From contig JASFYI010000004.1 in NCBI GenBank assembly GCA_030055515.1, positions 42,702 to 92,345 of the forward strand: a stretch of 49,644 nt of DNA. Direction: 5' to 3'. The translations under genes and the position numbers were made by a program. Below are positions 1 to 8,966 of the stretch, in pieces. Origin of the DNA: Methanolinea sp. (GTDB taxonomy: Archaea > Halobacteriota > Methanomicrobia > Methanomicrobiales > Methanospirillaceae). The notes under the pieces are model-generated. The model searched no databases. It was not told the origin of the DNA and worked only from the letters and a program-made list of their open reading frames with translations. The stretch's first letter is position 1, and each line of letters opens with the position of its first letter.

Positions 1-356
1 CCGTCCCCGACTCCGGCCCCGTCACCAGCCTCCACGCCTGCGCCGCCCCGTACCCTGCCACCGCCTCCCACCCCGACACCGGACGTCGCGGTGACACAGT
101 CTCCTGCTCCGACTCCGTCCCCGACTCCGGCCCCGTCACCAGCCTCCACGCCTGCGCCGCCCCGTACCCTGCCACCGCCTCCCACCCCGACACCGGACGT
201 CGCGGTGACACAGTCTCCTGCTCCGACTCCGTCCCCGACTCCGACCTTGTCACCAGCCTCCACGCCTGCGCCGCCCCGTACCCTGCCACCGCCTCCCACC
301 CCGACACCGGACGTCGCGGTGACACAGTCTCCTGCTCCGACTCCGTCCCCGGTATC
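1..356. repeat. 114-bp tandem repeat (about 3 copies) encoding a Pro/Thr stalk
   Basis: The unit starting CCGTCCCCGACTCC recurs at 1, 115, 229 and, partially, 343, a period of exactly 114 bp (38 codons). The copies are almost identical; the third differs where GGCCCCGTC becomes GACCTTGTC. The array continues beyond the left edge. The near-identity at DNA level implies recent expansion or homogenisation, and the period preserves frame so copy number can vary without breaking the gene. Confidence 0.95.
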
Positions 357-1329
357 CACGCCGGCACCCGCGGCCACGCGACCCGCGGGGGAGTCTCCTC
401 CCCCGGCCGGCGCGGCGGAACCCGGCGGGCAGGGGGAGGTGCACGGTGAAGGCACCCCGGGCGGCCCGTGCGGCTGCACCCTCTGCATCGAGTCCGAGCC
501 GGCCGGCGCACAGGTCACGGTCGGCGGGGACGTGGCGGGCCGCACGCCCCTCTGCGTCTCCCTCCCGCCCGGGACCCACCGCATCCGGGTCGCGCTCGAG
601 GGCCGCGTCCCGTGGGAGAGCGAGATCACCCTCGCGGGATCCCAGACGCTCTACCTCCCGGTCCTCTCGCTCCGCACCGCCGTCCCGCCTGCCGCGGCAA
701 TCCAGACCGTGGCCGGGGACGGGCAGGACCCGCTCGCCGTCGGGTTCCGCGACGTCTCCACCGGTGACGTCTCGCACAGGACGTGGGACTTCGGCGACGG
801 CGCGACCTCGACCGACGCCGAGACCGTCCACGCGTACCGTGCGCCCGGGAACTACACGGTGACACTCGTCGCGTGCGGTCCCGCGGGCTGCGACACCGCT
901 TCGGTCCTCGTCCGCGTCGGAAACCAGGCACCGCCCGGGAGCCCGGCAAACGCGACGGCCGGCGGGCCCCTCCAGCCCTCCGGGGATAACCCGCCGGTCA
1001 TCGGGGGGAGCACGGGCTTCATCGAGGTGAGGTGCCCGGTCGAGGGGGCGGCCGTCTACGTCGATGGTATCTACAGGGGGGAGGTGCGGGGCGGCACCCT
1101 GCGGATTCCCATCTACCTGACGGGGAGTCCCTGCAGGACTCTCACGGTTCGTGCCGAGGGGTACCTCCCGGCGACTGTCCCCATCCAGAAGTATCCCGGC
1201 GAGGGGGAGACTGTCACGGTGGAGATCCGCCCGGTGCGCATCGGGCCGGTTCCCGCGCTTTCCGCGGGACTCGCGAACCTCACCCCCCGCCCCGGGAACG
1301 TGACGGTCCCCCCCGCGTCTCCCCGCTGA
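1..1329 (+). CDS. PEGA/PKD surface protein, 5'-truncated by window start
   Basis: The frame is open from base 1, so the N-terminus lies outside the window; 442 codons are visible. The first ~115 codons are a Pro/Thr/Ser-rich stalk made of a 38-residue tandem repeat. After it come a PEGA-type domain (Cys-x-Cys entry followed by a [10 protein letters not shown]-like strand, about codons 158-220), a PKD domain with the WDFGDG motif (about codons 225-305), and a second PEGA domain ([12 protein letters not shown], about codons 340-405). PEGA and PKD are beta-sandwich modules of archaeal cell-surface proteins. No C-terminal membrane anchor follows the second PEGA; the protein ends in a Pro-rich tail, so it may be secreted or anchored by its unseen N-terminus. 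The substrate is unknown. Confidence 0.85.
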   Translation, partial: PSPTPAPSPASTPAPPRTLPPPPTPTPDVAVTQSPAPTPSPTPAPSPASTPAPPRTLPPPPTPTPDVAVTQSPAPTPSPTPTLSPASTPAPPRTLPPPPTPTPDVAVTQSPAPTPSPVSTPAPAATRPAGESPPPAGAAEPGGQGEVHGEGTPGGPCGCTLCIESEPAGAQVTVGGDVAGRTPLCVSLPPGTHRIRVALEGRVPWESEITLAGSQTLYLPVLSLRTAVPPAAAIQTVAGDGQDPLAVGFRDVSTGDVSHRTWDFGDGATSTDAETVHAYRAPGNYTVTLVACGPAGCDTASVLVRVGNQAPPGSPANATAGGPLQPSGDNPPVIGGSTGFIEVRCPVEGAAVYVDGIYRGEVRGGTLRIPIYLTGSPCRTLTVRAEGYLPATVPIQKYPGEGETVTVEIRPVRIGPVPALSAGLANLTPRPGNVTVPPASPR

Positions 1330-1343
1330 AGGGAAAGATTATC

Positions 1344-1360
1344 TTTGGTACGCCACCAAA
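1344..1360. promoter_or_regulatory. Candidate operator: inverted repeat TTTGGT-N5-ACCAAA
   Basis: A perfect 6-5-6 inverted repeat (TTTGGT ACGCC ACCAAA) lies 34 bp before the start of the DtxR-type regulator gene, beside an A+T-rich TATA-like element (ATTATC, 1339-1344) and a T6 run. DtxR/MntR regulators bind short palindromes of TTAGG/CCTAA type, so this is a plausible metal-responsive autoregulatory operator for the four-gene operon. The role is inferred from position and symmetry only. Confidence 0.55.
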
Positions 1361-1394
1361 TTTTTTCGCGAAACTGGCCTCGGGAGGTGGAGAG

Positions 1395-1853
1395 GTGGAT
1401 CCGATTCCAGACGAGGGACTCTCGCCCCGCAAGATCGCGTACCTCAAGTTCCTGCGCGAGAGGGGCAACGGGGCGAGGACGGGGGAGATCGCGGGGCACT
1501 TCTCGGTCGACCCGTCGACGGTGACGAAGGCTGTCAGGGAACTCGCGGCGTGCGGCTACGTCGCCCACCAGCCCTACGGCGAGATCACCCTCACCGAGAT
1601 GGGGATCGCATGCGCCGACTTCCTCATCTGGAGGCACAGGGTTCTTGGGCTCGTCCTCTCCCACTACGGGCTCACGGGGGAAGAGGCATGCCGCGAGGCA
1701 GAGCGGTTCGAGGCGTACGTCTCGGCCGAGGCCGTCCGGAGGATCTGCGCGTCGCTCGGCCACCCGACGACGGGGATATGCGGCGCGATCTCCCACGGCG
1801 CCCTGTGCGAGAGGGGTCCGCGGGCGGAAAATATTGGGGAGGTACCAAAATGA
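1395..1853 (+). CDS. DtxR/MntR-family metal-dependent transcriptional regulator
   Basis: Predicted 152-residue protein with an N-terminal winged helix-turn-helix (residues ~10-65; TGEIAGHFSVDPSTVTKAVR recognition region) and a C-terminal helical dimerisation/metal-binding half (EEACREAERFE, LGHPTTG) as in DtxR/MntR/SirR regulators. The start is GTG 1395, preceded by a strong GGAGGTG ribosome site at 1384-1390. Its stop overlaps the ATG of the metal-binding lipoprotein gene (ATGA at 1850-1853), so it is the first gene of a regulator-transporter operon and probably represses it when metal is replete. The co-repressor metal (Mn, Fe or Zn) cannot be read from the sequence. No C-terminal SH3/FeoA domain is present. 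Confidence 0.8.
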   Translation: MDPIPDEGLSPRKIAYLKFLRERGNGARTGEIAGHFSVDPSTVTKAVRELAACGYVAHQPYGEITLTEMGIACADFLIWRHRVLGLVLSHYGLTGEEACREAERFEAYVSAEAVRRICASLGHPTTGICGAISHGALCERGPRAENIGEVPK

Positions 1854-2794
1854 TCCCGGGTGGCCCCGTCCACGACGTAGCCCACCCGCGCCCTCCTGCC
1901 CGCGCGGCAAGGACCCTCCTTTCCTCCCTCCTCGCCCTCCTCGTGCTTGCCTCGGTCGCGGGGTGCCTCGACGGGCCGGCGCACGGGAGGGGACCACCCC
2001 ACGCGAGGACCGCGGTCGTCACGGTACCCCCGCAGGAAGAGGTCGTCAGGGAGATCGCGGGCGACGGCTGGGAGATCGTCGCGATGGTCCCGCCGGGGGC
2101 AGAACCGCACACCTACGAGCCACCCGTCTCGACGGTGGGACGGGCGAGCACTGCCGACGCCTACTTCAGGCTCGGCCCCGGCCTCCTCCCCCTCGAGGAC
2201 GTACTGGTCGCGCGGCTCGTGGCGCAGAACCCCCGCATGGCCGTCGTGAACATGTCGGATGGGATCGCCCTCCTGCGGGGCGGGGACGGGGGCGGCGCGG
2301 GGGGCGTCGACCCCCACGTGTGGCTCTCGCCGGCCAACCTCCGGGTGATGGCGACGAACGTCGCGGCAGCCCTCTCTGCCATGGATCCTGACCGCGCGGG
2401 CGAGTACGCCGCGAGGAGGGACGCGTACCTCCGGAAGGTCGACTCCTGCGAGGAAGCGATCGAGAGGAACCTCATGGGGCTCGAGGGGAGGTCGTTCCTC
2501 GTCTTCCACCCGGCGTTCGGGTACTTCGCGCGCGACTTCGGGCTTTCCCAGGTGGCGGTGGAGGCCGGCGGCCACGAACCGGGACCCGCGGAAATCTCGC
2601 GGATCGTCACGTTCGCGCGCGAGAACGGGATAACGGTCGTCTTCGCCGCGCCCCAGTTCAGCACGAGGGAGAGCGAGGTCATCGCGCGCGAGATCAACGG
2701 GACGGTCGCCCTCGTCGACCCCCTCTCCCCCGACGTGACCGGGAACCTCGTCAGGATATCGGGTGCGATCGCGGAGGGCATGCGGTCCCGATGA
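1850..2794 (+). CDS. znuA: Zinc/manganese ABC transporter substrate-binding lipoprotein (ZnuA-like)
   Basis: Predicted 314-residue cluster A-I metal-binding protein. It has a hydrophobic N-terminal segment ending in a lipobox-like VAGC (Cys39), so it is probably lipid-anchored outside the cell. The four usual metal ligands can be placed: His87 in PHTYEP, His156 in DPHVWLSP, His220 in VFHPAFGYF and Asp290 in LVDPLSPD. The His-rich loop of many zinc-specific ZnuA proteins is replaced by a short Gly-rich stretch (GGDGGGAGG), so specificity for Zn versus Mn is open. The ATG overlaps the regulator stop and its own stop overlaps the next ATG, so translation is probably coupled. Confidence 0.88.
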   Translation: MIPGGPVHDVAHPRPPARAARTLLSSLLALLVLASVAGCLDGPAHGRGPPHARTAVVTVPPQEEVVREIAGDGWEIVAMVPPGAEPHTYEPPVSTVGRASTADAYFRLGPGLLPLEDVLVARLVAQNPRMAVVNMSDGIALLRGGDGGGAGGVDPHVWLSPANLRVMATNVAAALSAMDPDRAGEYAARRDAYLRKVDSCEEAIERNLMGLEGRSFLVFHPAFGYFARDFGLSQVAVEAGGHEPGPAEISRIVTFARENGITVVFAAPQFSTRESEVIAREINGTVALVDPLSPDVTGNLVRISGAIAEGMRSR

Positions 2795-3582
2795 CGCGTG
2801 CAGGGAGCGGCGAGGGGGACGTGATCGAGGTCGAGGGGGTCTCGTTCTCCCGCGACGGGGTCCCGATCCTCGAGGACGTCTCCCTCCGCGTGAGGAGGGG
2901 GGACTTCTACGCGCTGATCGGCCCGAACGGCGGGGGGAAAACGACGCTCCTGCGCATCATCCTCGGCCTCCTCTCACCCACCCGCGGGAGTGTCCGCGTG
3001 CTCGGGCAGCCGCCGGGGAAGGCGAGGTCGCGGATCGGGTACGTCCCGCAGTTCAGGACCTTCGACTTCAGCTACCCCATCACGGTCGGGGAGATGGTCC
3101 TCTCGGGGAGGCTCTCGAGGACCCGGTTCCCGTGGGCGAGGTACACCCCCGCAGACAGGGAGGCCGCCGCGCGGGTCCTCTCGCTGCTGAGGATGGAGGA
3201 GCTTTCTGACCGGCCCCTCTCCTCCCTCTCGGGCGGCGAGCAGCAGCGGGCGATCCTCGCCCGGGCACTCGTCTCCGACCCCGAGATCCTCGTCCTCGAC
3301 GAGCCGACGGTGTACATCGACGCACCCACGGAGCTCCAGTTCTTCACCCTCCTCGAGAACCTCGGGCGAAAGCTCACGGTCCTCCTCGTGAGCCACGACG
3401 TCGGGGTCATCTCGCGGCACGTGACGAGGGTCGCGTGCCTGAACCGCAGGCTCTACACGCACGACTCGCCCGAGATCACGGAGGACATGATCGAGGCGAC
3501 GTACCATTGTCCCGTCGACCTCATCGCCCACGGGATCCCGCACAGGGTCTTCCGCGACCACGGGGAGGGGGGCGCGACGTGA
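2791..3582 (+). CDS. znuC: Metal ABC transporter ATP-binding protein (ZnuC-like)
   Basis: Predicted 263-residue ABC ATPase energising metal uptake with its neighbours. Walker A GPNGGGKTT is at residues 44-52, a Q-loop Gln at 87, the LSGGE signature at 146-150, Walker B ILVLDE at 166-171 and the switch His202. Length and motif spacing are normal for ZnuC/MntA-type ATPases. The ATG overlaps the znuA-like stop (ATGA) and the stop overlaps the GTG of the permease gene (GTGA). Confidence 0.92.
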   Translation: MTRAGSGEGDVIEVEGVSFSRDGVPILEDVSLRVRRGDFYALIGPNGGGKTTLLRIILGLLSPTRGSVRVLGQPPGKARSRIGYVPQFRTFDFSYPITVGEMVLSGRLSRTRFPWARYTPADREAAARVLSLLRMEELSDRPLSSLSGGEQQRAILARALVSDPEILVLDEPTVYIDAPTELQFFTLLENLGRKLTVLLVSHDVGVISRHVTRVACLNRRLYTHDSPEITEDMIEATYHCPVDLIAHGIPHRVFRDHGEGGAT

Positions 3583-4439
3583 TCCCGGACCCGGGCATCC
3601 TCGCGTTCGGGTTCTTCAGGAACGCGATCGCGGCCGCGGTCCTCGCGAGCGTCGCCTGCGGGATCATCGGGAGCCTCGTCGTGGTGAGGAGGATGGTGAC
3701 CGTGAGCGGCGGGATATCGCACGCGGCGTTCGGGGGCGTGGGACTCGCGTACCTCTTCTCCCTCGACCCACTCCTCGGTGCATTCCTGTTCACCGTTGCC
3801 GTCGCGCTCGCGGTCGGTCTCCTCTCGGAGAAGGCCGGGCAGGATGTCGACACCCTCATCGGGGCGGTCTGGGCGACGGGGATGGCGGTCGGGATCGTCG
3901 CGGTCAGCTTCGCGAGGGGGTACACCCCGGACCTCTTCGGCTACCTCTTCGGCAACATCCTCCTCGTCCCGCCCTCGGATCTCTGGGCCATGGCCGCCTT
4001 CTGCGGTCTCATCGTGGGGGTCGTCGCCCTCCTCTTCAATCCCCTCAAGGCGGTCACCTTCGACGAGGAGTACGCGCGGGTCATGAACCTCCCCGTGACC
4101 GCGCTCACCCTCCTCCTCTTCCTCCTCACCGCGGCCTGCATCGTCATGCTGATCCGCATCGTCGGGATCATCCTCGTCATCGCGCTCCTCGTCCTCCCGG
4201 CGGCGAGCGTGCGGGGATTTTCGACGGGACTCCTCCCGATGATGGTCGCGGCGACGGGCCTTGCGCTCGCGCTCTCCCTCTCGGGGCTCTTCCTCTCGTA
4301 CCTCTGGGACCTCCCCTCGGGCGCGACGATCGTCCTCCTCGGGACCGCGGTCTACGCGGCGTCCCTCGCCCTCTCCCGGTTCAGGCGGGAACGGCCGGCC
4401 GGCGGCACTCGCACCGGCCGATGGTCGCCGCGACGGTGA
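3579..4439 (+). CDS. znuB: Metal ABC transporter permease (ZnuB-like)
   Basis: Predicted 286-residue, highly hydrophobic ABC-3 family permease with about eight membrane segments, starting VIPDPGILAFGFFRNAI and including the family-typical early SLVVVRRMVTVSGGISHAAFGGVGLAY region. It forms the membrane channel for the metal delivered by the ZnuA-like lipoprotein. The start is GTG 3579, overlapping the ATPase stop. The last 59 bp overlap the end of the convergent MFS gene on minus, an overlap of two C-terminal coding ends. Confidence 0.9.
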   Translation: MIPDPGILAFGFFRNAIAAAVLASVACGIIGSLVVVRRMVTVSGGISHAAFGGVGLAYLFSLDPLLGAFLFTVAVALAVGLLSEKAGQDVDTLIGAVWATGMAVGIVAVSFARGYTPDLFGYLFGNILLVPPSDLWAMAAFCGLIVGVVALLFNPLKAVTFDEEYARVMNLPVTALTLLLFLLTAACIVMLIRIVGIILVIALLVLPAASVRGFSTGLLPMMVAATGLALALSLSGLFLSYLWDLPSGATIVLLGTAVYAASLALSRFRRERPAGGTRTGRWSPRR

Positions 4440-5481
4440 GGGCAGAGAGTGCCGTGAGGAAGTACGCCGCGGGGAACCCGGCGAGCTCCGCGGTGATCCC
4501 CGCGAGGAACGGCACGGCGGACATGCCCCCGTAACTCGCGGTGTTGAAGAGTCCCATGAGCACGCCCTGCCGCCTCCCCGCGGCGGCGAGGAAGGAGAGC
4601 TGGGCTATCATCACCATTCCCGCGAGCCAGCCGATCACGAGGAAGCCCCACATCGAGAAGAAGGTGAGGGCGACGCCGCCCGCCATGGCGATCGACGCGG
4701 CACGTATCGTCGGGACGGGGGGGAGGCTCGCGTGCGAGGTGACGAGGACCGAGGCGACGGTGGCGATGTTCATGAGCGCGATCTGGGCGGAGACGGGGCC
4801 GGCGGAGAGGCCGCTGTGCTCGGGGTGGAGGGCGGTGAGGGCCCCCGTGATCCCGACGAGCACGACGGCAGAGAACCAGAGCCAGAAGTAGGTCCGGAGC
4901 GCCCAGGCGAGCCTCTCCCTCGTCTCCCCCGCCGGCTCGCCCCCGTTCCCGGGGGAGCCCTTCCCCTCCCCCATGCCGAGCGAGAGCGCGAGGGGGAGGA
5001 GCGAGACCCACGTGAAGAGGACGATCCCCTCGCGGGGCCCCCCGCCCGCAGAGACGAGCCACCCCGTCACGAGGAGGCCGGAGAGCAGGCCGAGGTTCAG
5101 GAGCCCCATGAAGTACCCGCTCATCCGCTCGTGGTCCGGACGCGCGTTGAGGCGCGCGAGCGCCGCGGGGACGAAGAGACCTGCCCCGATCCCCTCGGCG
5201 AGCCGCCCGGCGAGGACGAGGAGCGGCGATCCGGCTGCCGAGAGGACGATCCCCGAGAGGAGGGTGAGCGAGAGCCCGGCGCGGACGAGCGGGACTGCAC
5301 CGACCCTGTCGGCGAGGTACCCCGAGGGCAGGACGAAGAGGAACGCCCCGAGGAAGTACGCGGAGAACACCGCGCCCTGGAGCGCTGTCCCGGGCGCGAA
5401 GGAGGGGAGGACGGGCACTATCGCGTTCGAGAGTGCCATGACCGAGAAGACACCGGGGAGGAGGGCGAGGCTCTCCTTCAT
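4381..5481 (-). CDS. MFS transporter
   Basis: Predicted 366-residue major facilitator superfamily permease with about 11-12 hydrophobic segments. The motif-A-like loop [17 protein letters not shown] lies between the second and third helices and a [10 protein letters not shown] segment in the fourth. It starts at ATG 5481, overlapping the aCPSF1 stop codon (ATGA, 5478-5481), so it is probably translated from the same mRNA. The substrate cannot be assigned; drug or metabolite efflux is possible. Linkage to aCPSF1 may be no more than read-through convenience. Confidence 0.85.
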   Translation of the reverse strand: MKESLALLPGVFSVMALSNAIVPVLPSFAPGTALQGAVFSAYFLGAFLFVLPSGYLADRVGAVPLVRAGLSLTLLSGIVLSAAGSPLLVLAGRLAEGIGAGLFVPAALARLNARPDHERMSGYFMGLLNLGLLSGLLVTGWLVSAGGGPREGIVLFTWVSLLPLALSLGMGEGKGSPGNGGEPAGETRERLAWALRTYFWLWFSAVVLVGITGALTALHPEHSGLSAGPVSAQIALMNIATVASVLVTSHASLPPVPTIRAASIAMAGGVALTFFSMWGFLVIGWLAGMVMIAQLSFLAAAGRRQGVLMGLFNTASYGGMSAVPFLAGITAELAGFPAAYFLTALSALTVAATIGRCECRRPAVPA

Positions 5482-7367
5482 ATCATCCGGTACGTCTCCA
5501 AGTTCATGGGCGAGTGAGTCTCGATGTGGTATCTCTTGTAGATAGAGCTCGCGAGGTCGATGGTGTTGTTCTCGTCGCCGTGGACCGTGAAGATCTTCTC
5601 GGGCCGCGGCTGGATGTGGGCGATGTAGTTCATCAGCTGTTTCCGGTCGGAGTGGCCGGAGAACCCGTCGATCGTCACGATATCCATGTTGATGAGGATC
5701 GTCCCCTTCCTCCCGACCGGGATCTCGCGCCACCCCTTCTGGATGCGGCGGCCGAGCGTCCCCTCCGCCTGGTACCCGACGAAGACGAGCGCGTTCTTCT
5801 CGTCGGGCGCGAGGTTGCTCAGGTACTCCATCACGGGGCCGCCGTTGAGCATCCCCGAGGTCGTGATGATGACGCAGGGGTCGCCGGAGATGACCTTCTC
5901 CCGCAGGTCGGGGGAGTCGACCGGGACGAAGCACTCCGCGAGGAACGGGTTGTGCCCCTCCTTGAAGATCTGGTTGCGCAGGTCGCTATTGAGGTACTCG
6001 GGGTACGTGGTGTGGATGGCGGTTGCCTCCCGGATCATCCCGTCGAGGTAGATCTTGACGGAGGGGATCTTCTGCTTGCGCATCCCCTCCTCAAGCGCGA
6101 GCATCACCTCCTGCGACCTCCCGACGGCAAACGCGGGGATGATGACCTTCCCGCCCCTCCGGAGCGTGTTTCTCACGATCTCATACAGCCTCTCCTCGGC
6201 CTCGGCCCGCGTGGGCTGGATGTCGCCCGAGCCCCCGTACGTGCTCTCCATGATGAGGGCCTCGAGCCGCGGGAAGTTGCAGGTCGCGGGGTTGAAGAGG
6301 CGGCTCTTGCTGAAGTTGAAGTCCCCGGTGAACGCGATGTTGTAGAGGCCGTCGCCGATGTGGAAGTGGGCGATCGCCGAGCCGAGGATGTGCCCGGCGT
6401 TGTGGAAGGTGAGCTTGATGTCCGGGGCGATATCGGTCACGCTGCCGTAGTTGAGGGTGATCGAGTGGCGGACGTAGCTCTTCACCTCGTTCGAGCTGTA
6501 GGGGATCTTCCTGTCCTCCTTGCTCACCACGTCGAGGTAGTCGAGCTGGAGCATCGCGGCGAGGTCCCTCGTCGGCGGCGTGCTGTACACCGGCCCGTCG
6601 TACCCGTACTTGTAGAGGAGGGGGACGAGCGCGCAGTGGTCGAGGTGGGCGTGGGTGAGGACGACCGCGTCGAGCTGGCTCAAGGGGTGTATCTCGGGGA
6701 CATAGAGGTACGGGGTGCTCGCGTTCGTGTCGGGTTTCTCGCCGCAGTCGATGAGGACCCTCGACTCGGGCGTCGAGAGGAGGAACGCTGCCCGCCCGAC
6801 CTCCCTGCAGCACCCGAGCATCGTCACCCTGACCCACTGGTCCTTCGCGATGACGTCGCGGTGGATCCTCCTCCCGATGGTCCTCAGGAACTCCTTCCTC
6901 TCCTCGTTCACGGACCGGAGGTACTGCCTGATCTGCTTGACCGTGGTGGACTCTATCGGGGGCGTCCGGACGACCTTCGGCGTCCACCCGATGTGCCGCG
7001 TGATCTCGCGGAGCGTCGCGCCGTTCTTCCCGATCACGACGCCGGGTTTCTCGGCCTCGATCAGGACCTCGCCCGTGTCGGCGTCAAAGTAGATGTCCGT
7101 GATCCCCGCGCTCTCCGCGACGACCGCCCGGATGTCCTTCACCGCCTTCTCGGGGTCCTCGAGGACGTTCGGCCGGACGACGATCCGCTTGCGCAGGTCG
7201 CGCGCGAGGATCTTGATGAGGTCCGCCTGGTCGGCGAACTTCTTGGGATCGTCCGTGTAGATGACGAGTTCCGGTCCCTCGAACTCCACGTCGGAGACCG
7301 TGATCCCCGCCGGGACCTTCTCGTTGATCTTGTCCTTGAGCTCCTTGAGCCGCTCTTCGATCTGCAT
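5478..7367 (-). CDS. fttA: KH-domain metallo-beta-lactamase/beta-CASP ribonuclease aCPSF1 (FttA), transcription termination factor
   Basis: Predicted 629 residues, the usual length of archaeal aCPSF1. Order: two N-terminal KH-like domains (residues ~1-145, GxxG-like VIGKNG at 111-116), then a metallo-beta-lactamase core (ligand motif HAHLDH at 239-244; later FTGDFNFS) interrupted by a beta-CASP domain and ending in [11 protein letters not shown] and FTVHGD. The family cleaves nascent RNA at U-rich sites and terminates archaeal transcription. I chose ATG 7367; a TTG directly before it would add one residue. It lies 26 bp downstream of psmB and overlaps the MFS gene. An unbroken T8 tract lies just before its start codon. 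Confidence 0.95.
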   Translation of the reverse strand: MQIEERLKELKDKINEKVPAGITVSDVEFEGPELVIYTDDPKKFADQADLIKILARDLRKRIVVRPNVLEDPEKAVKDIRAVVAESAGITDIYFDADTGEVLIEAEKPGVVIGKNGATLREITRHIGWTPKVVRTPPIESTTVKQIRQYLRSVNEERKEFLRTIGRRIHRDVIAKDQWVRVTMLGCCREVGRAAFLLSTPESRVLIDCGEKPDTNASTPYLYVPEIHPLSQLDAVVLTHAHLDHCALVPLLYKYGYDGPVYSTPPTRDLAAMLQLDYLDVVSKEDRKIPYSSNEVKSYVRHSITLNYGSVTDIAPDIKLTFHNAGHILGSAIAHFHIGDGLYNIAFTGDFNFSKSRLFNPATCNFPRLEALIMESTYGGSGDIQPTRAEAEERLYEIVRNTLRRGGKVIIPAFAVGRSQEVMLALEEGMRKQKIPSVKIYLDGMIREATAIHTTYPEYLNSDLRNQIFKEGHNPFLAECFVPVDSPDLREKVISGDPCVIITTSGMLNGGPVMEYLSNLAPDEKNALVFVGYQAEGTLGRRIQKGWREIPVGRKGTILINMDIVTIDGFSGHSDRKQLMNYIAHIQPRPEKIFTVHGDENNTIDLASSIYKRYHIETHSPMNLETYRMI

Positions 7368-7379
7368 CAAGACCTACCT

Positions 7380-7387
7380 AAAAAAAA
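7380..7387 (-). terminator. T8 tract between psmB and fttA
   Basis: On minus the 26-bp psmB-fttA spacer contains eight consecutive T residues directly after the psmB stop region, with no hairpin. U-tracts of this kind are the sites at which archaeal RNA polymerase and aCPSF1 terminate, so part of the psmB transcripts may end here. Alternatively it is only spacer. Confidence 0.45.
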
Positions 7388-7393
7388 GGGTGA

Positions 7394-8035
7394 CTAGGCG
7401 GGTACAGCCCGGGAAATTCCCTCGATCTCGCTCTCGGGGAGTTCCCTGTACGCCTCCCTCGTGATGACGACGACGTGGATGCCCTCGCCGGACCCCGCGT
7501 CCCTCTTCATCGCGGACCGGATGGCCCGCACGGCGAGCGCGACCGCCTCGTCTACCGAGAGGTCCTTGCGGTACCTGTCCTCGAGGACCCCGAACGCCAT
7601 GGGCGAGCCGGACCCCGTCGCGACCATCTCCTCCTCGCGGGATGCTCCCCCGAGGGCGTCCACCGCGTAGAGCTTAGGGCCATCGTCGTCGATCCCGCCC
7701 ACGAGGAGCTGGACGTAGAAGGGGTAGAACCGGTTCGCGTTGAGGATGTTCGAGAGGAGCGTTGCCACCGCGCCGACCGTCATCGGCTTTCCGCGCCGGA
7801 TCTGGTAGAGGCTGCACTCCACGGTCATCAGCCGCGCGATCTGCTGGGCATCCCCGACGCCGCCCGCGGTCGTCATCCCTATCCTCTCCGCGATCTGGTA
7901 GATCTTCTTTGCCTTCTTCGAGGCGATCAGGTATCCCATCGTGGCCCTCATCTCGGACGCGAGGACCACTGCATCCCGGAGGACGAGGCCGACCGTGGTC
8001 GTGCCCTTTAGTCCTTCCCTGTATTGGTCATTCAT
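7394..8035 (-). CDS. psmB: Proteasome subunit beta
   Basis: Predicted 213-residue precursor of the 20S proteasome catalytic subunit. A short propeptide of 11 residues ends LKG, and cleavage would expose Thr12. In mature numbering Thr1, Glu17 and Lys33 are all present (TTTVGL...SEMR...AKK), as is the SGS...MAFGVLE region, so it should be an active N-terminal threonine peptidase. It degrades proteins in the cytosol together with alpha rings and PAN, neither of which is in the window. A TATA-like TTTATACG (minus, 8118-8111) lies upstream. Confidence 0.96.
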   Translation of the reverse strand: MNDQYREGLKGTTTVGLVLRDAVVLASEMRATMGYLIASKKAKKIYQIAERIGMTTAGGVGDAQQIARLMTVECSLYQIRRGKPMTVGAVATLLSNILNANRFYPFYVQLLVGGIDDDGPKLYAVDALGGASREEEMVATGSGSPMAFGVLEDRYRKDLSVDEAVALAVRAIRSAMKRDAGSGEGIHVVVITREAYRELPESEIEGISRAVPA

Positions 8036-8110
8036 GGAAGCACCCCAAAATATCGGAAAACGCTGGGAAATTACCTTAAAAGCGCTTCAATGAGTATAGT
8101 GTCATCCACG

Positions 8111-8118
8111 CGTATAAA
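8111..8118 (-). promoter_or_regulatory. Box A (TATA) candidate for psmB
   Basis: TTTATACG on minus is close to the archaeal box A consensus and lies in the 91-bp gap between the CBS gene and psmB. Transcription would start near 8088, giving a leader of about 50 nt. A weaker CTTTTAAGG element nearer the gene is an alternative. Confidence 0.45.
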
Positions 8119-8126
8119 CATTTTTG

Positions 8127-8966
8127 TCAGGCCTTGCAGAGGGCCCTGATGAGCTCCCTGTCGAAGAGCATGGCAACGAGCTTCCGGTCGCCGTTCACGA
8201 CGGGGAGCTGGTCGACGCGTGCACGCTTCATCTTGAGTGCGCACTCGCTCACCTCGGCGTTCATCGGCACCGAGATGACGTTCCTGACCATCGCCGTCTT
8301 GACGGGGCGGTTGGGGAGCTGGATGCGCGAGATCCCGTAGCTGATGACGTGCGTGTCGCGGATGCTCTCCCACGTCCACTCGTCGTCGTCCGTGCCGTTC
8401 GAGAAGTCGCTCACCTCCACGAGGTCCTCTATCATGGAGTGGCGGATGAGATCGCGCTCGGAGATGATCCCCTGCAGCGTGCTCTCCCCGTCGAGGATGG
8501 GGATCGCGTCGAACCCCGATATCTCCATGATCCGCCCGACGAGCGGGAGCGGCGTCTCCTCCCAGAGGGCAAACGTCTGGCTGATGTACGAGTCCTTTAT
8601 CTCCTCCCTGATCTTCATCTGGGCGATCGCCGCGATCAGGTCGGCGACCGAGATGATGCCGACGAGCCTGTCGTCCTCGACGACGGGGAGGCGGCGGACA
8701 GAGTGCCTCGTCATGAGGGCCGCGGCCTCCTGTATGGTCGCGTCCGGCCCGATGGTGATGGGATTTGGGGTCATGAGGAGGCCTAGCTGCGTCTCCTCCG
8801 CCTTCCGGAGGAGGTCCTTCCTCGTGATTATCCCGACGAGCTTGCCCTTCTTGAGGACGGGAACGCCGGATATCCCGGTGCGCTTGAGGATCTTGAGGAC
8901 GTCGTCGCGGTTCCCCGGGATCTCCACGGAGACCACGTCGGTCGTCATGTAGTCCCGGACTCTCAT
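8127..8966 (-). CDS. Four-CBS-domain protein
   Basis: Predicted 279-residue soluble protein made of two Bateman modules, i.e. four CBS motifs (about residues 1-55, 62-118, 138-190, 222-279). Typical CBS strands are visible: GVPVLKKGKLVGIITRKDL, RLPVVEDDRLVGIISVADL, AIPILDGESTLQGIISERDL and QLPVVNGDRKLVAMLFDREL. CBS pairs bind adenosyl ligands such as AMP, ATP, SAM or NAD; there is no fused catalytic domain, so a regulatory or energy-sensing role is likely but unknown. Its ATG overlaps the stop of the universal stress protein gene (8963-8966), suggesting the two stress/nucleotide-sensing proteins are made together. Confidence 0.92.
   Translation of the reverse strand: MRVRDYMTTDVVSVEIPGNRDDVLKILKRTGISGVPVLKKGKLVGIITRKDLLRKAEETQLGLLMTPNPITIGPDATIQEAAALMTRHSVRRLPVVEDDRLVGIISVADLIAAIAQMKIREEIKDSYISQTFALWEETPLPLVGRIMEISGFDAIPILDGESTLQGIISERDLIRHSMIEDLVEVSDFSNGTDDDEWTWESIRDTHVISYGISRIQLPNRPVKTAMVRNVISVPMNAEVSECALKMKRARVDQLPVVNGDRKLVAMLFDRELIRALCKA

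Noticed and set aside
5514-7397. Long plus-strand open frame opposite fttA
   Set aside because: Asp/Glu/Val/Arg-rich shadow typical of G+C-rich antisense; the minus strand encodes aCPSF1 with all its motifs.
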